Shown piece after piece: positions 12,201 through 17,940 of a stretch of DNA of 17,940 nucleotides (positions are counted from its first letter, which is position 1; the number at the start of each line of letters is the position of its first letter). The position numbers were made by a program, and so were the translations under genes. This stretch comes from Oribacterium sp. UBA4274. Its GTDB lineage: Bacteria > Bacillota > Clostridia > Lachnospirales > Lachnospiraceae. The stretch lies in contig DGVW01000082.1 in assembly GCA_002396005.1 (NCBI GenBank), positions 1 to 17,940 on the forward strand. The letters are read 5' to 3'. The notes under the pieces were generated by a model. The model did no database searches. It was not told the origin of the DNA and saw only the letters and a program-made list of their open reading frames with translations.

Positions 12201-14003
12201 TCTGCCATCAAACAGGTGGCTTCGGGACGTTTTGGTGTGACAGGTTCTTACCTTAATTCTGCTGCGGAGATCCAGATCAAGATGGCGCAAGGTGCGAAGC
12301 CGGGTGAAGGCGGCCATCTTCCGGGCAAGAAGGTATACCCTTGGATCGCCAAAACCAGATTTTCAACTCCGGGCGTTTCATTGATCTCACCGCCGCCTCA
12401 TCATGATATATACAGTATCGAGGATCTGGCACAGCTTATATATGATCTCAAGAATGCCAATCGCCGTGCACGTATTTCAGTGAAGCTTGTTTCCGAAAAC
12501 GGAGTCGGTACCATCGCCTGCGGTGTTGCCAAGGCCGGCGCTCAGGTCATACTCATTTCCGGTTATGACGGAGGAACCGGTGCTGCACCGATGACCTCGA
12601 TCCATCATGCAGGACTTCCATGGGAGCTCGGTATAGCTGAGGCCCACCAGACACTCATAAGAAACGGACTCCGTAACAGGGTGATGCTTGAAACTGACGG
12701 TAAGCTCATGACAGGATGGGATGTGGCCATTGCTGCACTTCTCGGAGCAGAGGAGTACGGCTTTGCCACAACTGCACTTGTGAGTCTTGGATGCATGATG
12801 ATGAGAGTATGCCACAAGAACACCTGTCCGTTTGGCGTTGCCACACAGAATGAGAAGCTTCGTGAAAAGTTCAGAGGCAAGCCGGAATATGTTATGAATT
12901 TCATGAAATTTGTTGCTTCGGAGCTTCGTGAGATCATGGCAGAGCTTGGCTTCAGAACAGTGCAGGAGATGGTGGGACGTACAGATTGTCTCTCTGTTTC
13001 TGAGGAGCGTGCCAATGTTACTGACCGGGCAGCCAAGGTAGATCTGTCAGGCATTCTGAATCCGGAATTTGCCAGCCTTCCTGAGAATGTCCGTCACTTT
13101 GATCCGGAGCATGTGTATGATTTCCATCTGGAAAAGACATTGGATGAAGAGGTGCTTCTGCCAAAATTCAGGAAAGCCATGGAAAAGGGCGAGCATCATG
13201 AGGAGAAGGTAAAAGTATCAAGCACCAATCGTACCTTCGGCACCATACTCGGTTCTGAGGTGACGGATAAGTACTGGATGGGTGCCAAAACCCAGGAGCT
13301 TCAGGATGATACCTTTGTGGTTGAAGCTTATGGGGGAGGCGGACAATCTTTCGGCGCCTTTATCCCGAAGGGGCTCACTATAAGGCTTTATGGTGATGCA
13401 AATGACGGCTTCGGAAAGGGACTGAGTGGAGGAAAGCTTATCCTGACACCAGGAAAAGGCAGCAGATTCCGCGCCGAGGATAACATAATAGTCGGAAATG
13501 TTGCTCTTTACGGTGCAACAGGAGGAAAGTGTTATGTAGAAGGCGTGGCAGGTGAACGTTTCTGCGTGAGAAATTCCGGCGCTGTTGCGGTGGCAGAGGG
13601 ATGCGGAGACCATGGTCTTGAGTACATGACGGGAGGAAGGGCTGTGATACTCGGACATACCGGCAAGAACTTCGCAGCCGGAATGTCAGGCGGCATAGCT
13701 TACGTGCTGGATGAGGACCATTCATTGTATCTGAAGCTAAACAAGGATATGGTACAGCTTCATGAAGTTACAGAAAGATATGATATTAAAGAGCTTAAAG
13801 CGATACTCAAGGATTATGTTTTGGAAACAAACTCAAAGCATGGCAGAGAAATCCTCGAAAACTTTGACAGATATCTGCCATCTTTCAAGAAGATAGTTCC
13901 GAACGACTACCAGAAGGTGCAGAATGCAGTCAACCACTTTGAGGACAGCGGTTCTTCACCCCAAGACGCGGAGATGGAAGCCTTCAGGCTGCTGTTCAGT
14001 TGA
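9279..14003 (+). CDS. gltB: Glutamate synthase, large (alpha) subunit
   Basis: A 1574-residue glutamate synthase that transfers the amide of glutamine to 2-oxoglutarate, making two glutamates and completing the GS-GOGAT cycle. After a 48-residue propeptide, Cys49 (HDACGIG) is the N-terminal nucleophile of the glutaminase domain, which spans to about residue 480 (HSRFSTNTTPSW and HNGEINTIRGN motifs). A central domain covers about 500-790. The FMN-binding synthase domain covers about 840-1240 (SYGSISLEAHEAMA, SNSGEGGEDPARYG, SPPPHHDIYSIEDL, GYDGGTGAAP). The 3Fe-4S ligands are C1172, C1178 and C1183 in the CX5CX4C arrangement. A GXGXG beta-helix domain follows (about 1290-1530). Start supported by AAGGGAG 5 bases upstream. 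No small-subunit gene (gltD) follows, so the electron donor is uncertain: an unlinked GltD-type partner or ferredoxin. Length is slightly above the usual 1480-1530. Confidence 0.96.
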   Translation: MENYRNLQQGEADAAAGNCYTVPEKYRGHNTLWNPAQSGIIEDTAHDACGIGTVVNIDGTRDNKVLDDALHIVEKLEHRAGKDASGKVGDGVGILLQISHDFFKKAAKKSGISIKDERDYGVGMFFFPEDERKRMFAKKMFEVIAEKNGVSVLGWREVPTHPEILGKVALDCMPRIEQCFLARPENLLKGIDFDRRLYVLRREFEQSSEDTYICSMSSRTIVYKGMFLVSQLRAFYDDLRDADYKTAIAIVHSRFSTNTTPSWDRAHPYRMLAHNGEINTIRGNIDRMLAREETMQSPFLEKEVEKIFPVVERNGSDSAMLDNTLEFMYMNGMELPLAMSVTIPEPWKHNRFMDQEKKDFYHYYATMMEPWDGPAAIIFSDGDIVGATLDRNGLRPSRYYITDDNRLILASEVGVLDIDPKHIVEKSRLQPGRMLLVDTKEKRIISDDEVKRQYATSAPFGEWLDRNLLHLEELKIPNHKVATHSKELRSKLYKAFGYTNEDVKSIILPMAQNGVEDTHSMGHDTPLAVFDKNHQPLFCYFKQLFAQVTNPPIDSLREKIVTDTTVYLGSDGNLLQEKAENCRVLEISNPILTGVELLKIKELNAPGFRTAVVSLLYYQNTSLEKAIQQLEIAVDRAYQRGYNIIILSDRGVDENHVAIPSLLAVSAVEQHLVLTKKRTAVSLILESAESRDVHQFAAILGFGVRAINPYLAHECIAEIIDEGFLDKDTHTAIEDYNKAVMGGIVKIAAKMGISTIQSYQSAKIFEAIGLSREFTDKYFTGIVSRVGGIGIDDVSESVNLRHELAFDPLGIASNEQSESMYYEVPSLKNSKIPSAAAGKQGKVMDEKTRMALFCHGRDTEEHLYTPKTVKALQQAVQKGDYKLFKEYSNIVNDTPVPHTLRAIMKFVPKNKPVPLSEVEPVESIVKRFKTGAMSYGSISLEAHEAMAIAMNRLGGKSNSGEGGEDPARYGTERNSAIKQVASGRFGVTGSYLNSAAEIQIKMAQGAKPGEGGHLPGKKVYPWIAKTRFSTPGVSLISPPPHHDIYSIEDLAQLIYDLKNANRRARISVKLVSENGVGTIACGVAKAGAQVILISGYDGGTGAAPMTSIHHAGLPWELGIAEAHQTLIRNGLRNRVMLETDGKLMTGWDVAIAALLGAEEYGFATTALVSLGCMMMRVCHKNTCPFGVATQNEKLREKFRGKPEYVMNFMKFVASELREIMAELGFRTVQEMVGRTDCLSVSEERANVTDRAAKVDLSGILNPEFASLPENVRHFDPEHVYDFHLEKTLDEEVLLPKFRKAMEKGEHHEEKVKVSSTNRTFGTILGSEVTDKYWMGAKTQELQDDTFVVEAYGGGGQSFGAFIPKGLTIRLYGDANDGFGKGLSGGKLILTPGKGSRFRAEDNIIVGNVALYGATGGKCYVEGVAGERFCVRNSGAVAVAEGCGDHGLEYMTGGRAVILGHTGKNFAAGMSGGIAYVLDEDHSLYLKLNKDMVQLHEVTERYDIKELKAILKDYVLETNSKHGREILENFDRYLPSFKKIVPNDYQKVQNAVNHFEDSGSSPQDAEMEAFRLLFS

Positions 14004-14043
14004 AGTTAAAAAATCAGAGACAGCTATGTCATGAAAATGTAAA

Positions 14044-14094
14044 AAGCGATGGTTATGTTACAAAAAGTGATATAACCATCGCTTGATTTGTTTG
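14044..14094 (+). terminator. Intrinsic terminator of gltB
   Basis: AAGCGATGGTTAT (14044-14056) is the perfect complement of ATAACCATCGCTT (14072-14084), with a 15-base loop and a T-rich tail GATTTGTTTG. It is 40 bases after the gltB stop and separates the nitrogen genes from the downstream membrane-protein operon. Confidence 0.82.
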
Positions 14095-14125
14095 TGGGAA
14101 TAGATGTGATCATCTTTTTTCTCAG

Positions 14126-14155
14126 TCGACAATAAGATATAATGTTGATTATAAT
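14126..14155 (+). promoter_or_regulatory. Promoter of the MMPL operon
   Basis: TCGACA (14126-14131, 5/6), an 18-base spacer and TATAAT (14150-14155, 6/6). A second perfect TATAAT at 14138-14143 has only a T tract at its -35 position. The expected start near 14162 gives a very short leader before the ATG at 14179. Confidence 0.65.
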
Positions 14156-14178
14156 CTAAACGAAAGAGAGTGCCTGCT

Positions 14179-16728
14179 ATGGAAAATAAACAATCCCCGC
14201 TGGTAGCCATTTGTTCGTTTATCGTAGATAAACGAAATCTGTTTTTTCTCATTTATTCCATCCTTCTGATCTTTTCCTTTTTCGCTCAAAACTGGGTTTC
14301 AGTAGAAAATGATCTTTCAGCCTATCTCAGTGAAGATACTGAAACGAGACAGGCTATGAATTTGATGGAAGAGGAGTACACCACCTTCGGCTCGGCCAAA
14401 GTGATGGTATCCAATATATCTCTCAGAGAGGCATTTACTGTGCGAGATACTATCAAAGAGGTACCGGGAGTATTTGAAACAGGGTTTCTTCCTGATTATC
14501 TGAATCCTGCATCCGGTGAAGTGGCCGGGGAAGACGAGGAACTCACCATAGAGGAGATTCGTGAGCATTACAATGATTCTTCGGCGCTTTTTGAAGTCAC
14601 TTTCAAGTATTCCGAAGATGATGAACGGTGCCTTGAATCTCTTGATACGCTGAAAGAGTCACTTGGTTCCTATGATCTTCATATCTCGACAACACTTGGT
14701 GATATGCAGGCAGAAGCAATCGAAGAAGAGATGAAGCTTATCATCGTGATAGTTGCGGCTGTAGTAGTTCTGGTACTGATCCTGACCTCGGAGACTTTCG
14801 GCGAAGTGCCGGTACTTCTTCTTACTTTCTGTGCTGCAGCATTGATCAATAAAGGAACGAACTATATGATGGGAACCATTTCCTTCGTTTCTGACTCTGT
14901 AGCTATCGTACTGCAGCTGGCGCTGTCCATCGACTATGCCATCATTTTCTGTAATCACTTCAAGGAGCAGAGAGCCTTTTATGATACACGTGATGCGGTT
15001 ATCGTTGCGCTCAGCCATTCGATTCCGGAAATCTCTGCAAGCTCGCTGACAACTATTTCCGGCCTTCTGGCTCTTTTGTTCATGGGCTTTGGACTGGGTA
15101 GAGACTTGGGACTGACCCTTACTAAATCAATCATCATCAGTCTTTCTGCGGTATTTACCCTGATGCCGGGTCTTCTTGTGCTGTTTTCAGATGTAATGCT
15201 CAAAACAAAACACAAAAATCTGGTGCCGAAGATACCTTTTGTCGGAAGATTTGCCTATGCGACCAAGGCATTTATCCCGCCGGTTTTCCTTGTGGTCATC
15301 GTGATAGGATATTTTATTTCTTCAAAGTGCCCATATGTATACGGCTACTCCAACCTGAAGACACCAATCAGAAGTGCGTCCCAGATCACAGAGGATATGA
15401 TCAGGGACACCTTCGGCAGCAGCAACATGATCGCTATCAATGTTCCGAGCCATGACTACTACAAGGTTTCCCGCCTTGCGGCGTCACTGGAAGCCATGCC
15501 GGAAGTAAAGAGCGTAACTTCTCTGTCCAATACGGAAGCCAAGGGCGGCTATATGGTTTCACAGCCGCTGACACCGAGACAGTTCTCCGAGATGGCGGAA
15601 GTAGACTATGACGCGGCGGCCATGGTGTATAGCATGTACGCTTCAGACAAAGATGAGTATGGTCATATCATAGGCGGTATCGACAAGTACAAGATTCCGT
15701 TCCTCGATGTGTTCATGTTCCTTCATGACAAGATAGATGAGGGCTATGTGGATCTTGACGCGGATGACCGCGCGGACATTGACGATACCTATGACAAGCT
15801 TGTGATGGCCAAAAAGCAGCTCCGGGGAGATACCTATGAGCGCATGCTTGTGTACCTGAACCTTCCTGAAGAGAGTGCGGAGACCTTCAGTTTCCTGAGA
15901 GGTCTTCACAAGAAGATCGATCCTATCTTTGAAGAGGAGATGGATGAAAATCCGGATCTTCATGTGTATGTAGTTGGTGAGTCCACCTCAGAGATGGATC
16001 TGGGCAGCCAGTTCGAGACGGATAATATTGTGGTTTCAGTAGTTTCACTTTTGTTCGTACTTGTGATCCTGCTCTTTACATTCAAGTCAGTCGGTATGCC
16101 TATACTTCTTATCATGGTCATCGAGGGATCGATATTTATCAACTTCTCCTTCCCGGCTGTCATGAAAGAGAACCTGTTCTTCATAAGTTACCTTATCGTT
16201 TCATCAATTCAGATGGGTGCCAATATCGACTATGCCATCGTTATCGGTTCCCGTTATGACGAAAACAGAAAGACCATGGGACGTAAGGACGCCATCATTG
16301 AAACAGTAAATTTTGCATTCCCGACCATCATTACATCGGGTTCTATCCTTGCTATCGCCGGAACAGTTATCGGATTCCTGACATCTGACGGAGCCATCGC
16401 AGGTATCGGACAGAGTCTGGGACGAGGAACACTACTTTCCATGTTTTTGGTTCTGTTTGTTCTGCCCCAGATACTGCTTCTTGGTGACAAGGTCATCGCC
16501 AAGACCAAGTTCTCTGTTGCGAGACCTATCAGGGCAAGAGCTGAAAGTGGAATCATCAGAGTTGACGGACGAATCACAGGACATATCGACGGTCAGATCA
16601 TCGGTACGGTTCATGGTATCGTACGTGGTGATGTGAGAGCTTCCATCATTTCCGGAGATATACAGAAACTTGCAGACAATGAAGGACAGAATATCGAGGA
16701 GTATCTTGAGCATGAAGAGAATAAGTAA
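14179..16728 (+). CDS. MMPL/RND-superfamily membrane protein with bactofilin-like C-terminal tail
   Basis: An 849-residue polytopic protein with the two-fold repeat of RND/MMPL transporters. One N-terminal helix (about 20-38) is followed by an external loop (about 40-185) and five helices (about 185-345). A second helix lies near 365-385, then a second external loop, then helices at about 615-775. Each half carries the family Asp-Tyr in a helix (ALSIDYAIIF and GANIDYAIVIG), probably part of the proton pathway. The substrate is unknown; relatives export lipids or other hydrophobic compounds. Residues 791-849 form a cytoplasmic tail with repeating G-x-I/V turns (RVDGRITGHIDGQIIGTV...), which resembles the short beta-helix repeats of bactofilins, then an acidic end. 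The ATG at 14179 is preferred over GTG at 14170 because GAGAG is properly spaced only for the ATG. The next gene overlaps its 3' end by 17 bases, implying co-expression. Confidence 0.85.
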   Translation: MENKQSPLVAICSFIVDKRNLFFLIYSILLIFSFFAQNWVSVENDLSAYLSEDTETRQAMNLMEEEYTTFGSAKVMVSNISLREAFTVRDTIKEVPGVFETGFLPDYLNPASGEVAGEDEELTIEEIREHYNDSSALFEVTFKYSEDDERCLESLDTLKESLGSYDLHISTTLGDMQAEAIEEEMKLIIVIVAAVVVLVLILTSETFGEVPVLLLTFCAAALINKGTNYMMGTISFVSDSVAIVLQLALSIDYAIIFCNHFKEQRAFYDTRDAVIVALSHSIPEISASSLTTISGLLALLFMGFGLGRDLGLTLTKSIIISLSAVFTLMPGLLVLFSDVMLKTKHKNLVPKIPFVGRFAYATKAFIPPVFLVVIVIGYFISSKCPYVYGYSNLKTPIRSASQITEDMIRDTFGSSNMIAINVPSHDYYKVSRLAASLEAMPEVKSVTSLSNTEAKGGYMVSQPLTPRQFSEMAEVDYDAAAMVYSMYASDKDEYGHIIGGIDKYKIPFLDVFMFLHDKIDEGYVDLDADDRADIDDTYDKLVMAKKQLRGDTYERMLVYLNLPEESAETFSFLRGLHKKIDPIFEEEMDENPDLHVYVVGESTSEMDLGSQFETDNIVVSVVSLLFVLVILLFTFKSVGMPILLIMVIEGSIFINFSFPAVMKENLFFISYLIVSSIQMGANIDYAIVIGSRYDENRKTMGRKDAIIETVNFAFPTIITSGSILAIAGTVIGFLTSDGAIAGIGQSLGRGTLLSMFLVLFVLPQILLLGDKVIAKTKFSVARPIRARAESGIIRVDGRITGHIDGQIIGTVHGIVRGDVRASIISGDIQKLADNEGQNIEEYLEHEENK

Positions 16729-17940
16729 ACATCTTGCAAAGGCAGCCCTGAGTCTGGTGCTGGCTGCCTCAGTGATGACATCCGGTATGACCTTCGCGGC
16801 TGAGACGGATGCATCCCATACATTTGATATCAATTCCCTGGAAGACTATAAAAGTTTTGCCAGAAAGTGTCGTGCCAATGTCTGGTCCGATGGTATGACG
16901 GTAAACCTGAATACTGATCTTGATTTCTCATCAGAGAGATATTTTCCGACCATTTCCTACTTCAACGGAACTTTTCAGGGAAATGATCACAAGATCACCA
17001 ATGTTAAATCCGAGCATCCTATGTTCAGAACGATCGGATCTAAGGGAGCTGTTCAGGGACTTACATTTTCATCAGTGACCGAATCAGAACGTGATGAAAC
17101 CGCAGCTTTTGTATCGGAAAATTATGGCCTTGTTGAAGGGGTCACAGTAAACAGTGATGTGAGCGGAAAAACCACGACAGGCATACTTGCAGCATTGAAC
17201 GGTGAGACCGGTGTTGTCAGATCCTGTCAGGTTTACGGTACTCTGGAAGGTGACAATGCCACCGGCGGCATCGCAGGCAGAAACGCAGGACTCATCGAGG
17301 ACTGTAAGAGTGCCGCCAGAGTCAATACCTCTGTCAGGGAAGCGGGAGTGTCCACTGAGGACATCAAGGATATCCTTGAGAACATCCTGATAACCCGTTC
17401 ATTGAATAATGTAGAGAATTTTAAAACGAGGATAGATACCGGAGGAATCGCTGGATACAATCTTCGTACCGGTACTATAAAGAGTTGTGAGACTACAGGA
17501 ACTACAGGCTACATGCATCTCGGTTACAACACCGGTGGTATCACAGGACGGAACGGCGGTTCCATCGAAGATTCGGTAAACAAGGGAACTGTCTATGGCC
17601 GTAAAGATACCGGTGGTATCGCCGGACAGCAGCAGCCGGAGATAACTCTCAATTTCTCAAAGGACGTACTTTCCTCGATGTCAGATGAAATTGACCAGAT
17701 CAATGTTCTTGTGACTGATACATTAAATACTACACAAGGAATAACTGACAGCACATATGCCAGGTTGAACGGTATTTCCAAGACACTCACAGATGTGAAG
17801 AACTCCACCAATACGATCTACAATGCATCACTGGAGCGTTTTGATGAACTTTCAGAAACTATAAATTCAAGTACACAGACCATACTTGATGCCACCGGAG
17901 ACATAGGTGATGACATGAGCTATATGGATGACAGTCTGGA
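16712..17940 (+). CDS. Secreted GLUG-repeat protein, partial at the window edge
   Basis: An open frame begins at ATG 16712, 17 bases inside the end of the MMPL gene and in another frame, and continues 409 codons to the window edge without a stop. A signal peptide is clear: basic start MKRISKHLAK, hydrophobic core AALSLVLAASVM and likely cleavage after about residue 29 (MTFA). Residues about 34-150 resemble the N-terminal part of GLUG proteins. GLUG-type units with the TGGIAGxN signature occur at about 156-173, 184-200, 243-260, 274-290 and 299-307. From about 315 the sequence changes to a long, Ser/Thr/Asn/Asp-rich helical region with heptad-like spacing, as in surface stalks and YhgE/Pip-like proteins. 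GAGGAG (16696-16701) is a possible ribosome binding site. Overlap with the MMPL gene suggests that the two proteins act together at the envelope, for example as a transporter with an extracellular partner. Function unknown. Confidence 0.85.
   Translation, partial: MKRISKHLAKAALSLVLAASVMTSGMTFAAETDASHTFDINSLEDYKSFARKCRANVWSDGMTVNLNTDLDFSSERYFPTISYFNGTFQGNDHKITNVKSEHPMFRTIGSKGAVQGLTFSSVTESERDETAAFVSENYGLVEGVTVNSDVSGKTTTGILAALNGETGVVRSCQVYGTLEGDNATGGIAGRNAGLIEDCKSAARVNTSVREAGVSTEDIKDILENILITRSLNNVENFKTRIDTGGIAGYNLRTGTIKSCETTGTTGYMHLGYNTGGITGRNGGSIEDSVNKGTVYGRKDTGGIAGQQQPEITLNFSKDVLSSMSDEIDQINVLVTDTLNTTQGITDSTYARLNGISKTLTDVKNSTNTIYNASLERFDELSETINSSTQTILDATGDIGDDMSYMDDSL

Noticed and set aside
11865..12317. 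Long minus-strand open frames inside gltB (also 10509-10880, 12605-13054 and 13218-13658)
   Set aside because: They lie opposite strongly conserved gltB coding sequence. Their products are compositionally odd, and they are best explained as shadows of gltB codon use.

Overview
The window looks like chromosomal DNA of an anaerobic, low-to-mid GC Firmicute, most likely a member of the Lachnospiraceae (Butyrivibrio/Pseudobutyrivibrio relatives). This is inferred from the gene families: a type III glutamine synthetase, an LL-diaminopimelate aminotransferase, an ANTAR regulator beside glutamine synthetase genes, an MMPL transporter paired with a GLUG-repeat secreted protein, and strong purine-rich ribosome binding sites. 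No taxonomic search was possible.

Layout. 1-155 (-) is the start of a truncated lipoprotein gene. 451-1020 (+) encodes a small membrane-anchored acidic protein whose stop codon lies inside its own terminator. 1094-2680 (-) is asparagine synthetase (asnB), divergent from LL-diaminopimelate aminotransferase (dapL, 3298-4518). Then follow a short, divergent type I glutamine synthetase (4673-5887), an ANTAR RNA-binding regulator with a degenerate receiver domain (5952-6554), type III glutamine synthetase (6754-8862) and the large subunit of glutamate synthase (9279-14003). The last part is a separate operon: an MMPL/RND-type membrane protein (14179-16728) overlapping a secreted GLUG-repeat protein that runs off the end (16712-17940).

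How it works together. Glutamine synthetases plus glutamate synthase form the GS-GOGAT route of ammonium assimilation. AsnB consumes glutamine to make asparagine, and DapL consumes glutamate to make LL-diaminopimelate for lysine and peptidoglycan. The ANTAR protein is the type of regulator that binds nascent RNA and prevents intrinsic termination. Clostridial NitR-like proteins beside glutamine synthetase genes are the closest known parallel.

Most interesting. Three genes here (asnB, dapL, glnN) have a terminator-like hairpin with a U-tract that begins within a few bases of the predicted transcription start, and each has a 6-nt apical loop in the folding proposed here. The loops do not match the standard ANTAR A1/G4 hexaloop rule. 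In addition, two unrelated long, nested inverted-repeat elements (roughly 230 and 275 bp) sit in the leaders of asnB and gltB. They look like MITE-type or other dispersed structured elements placed in nitrogen-gene control regions.
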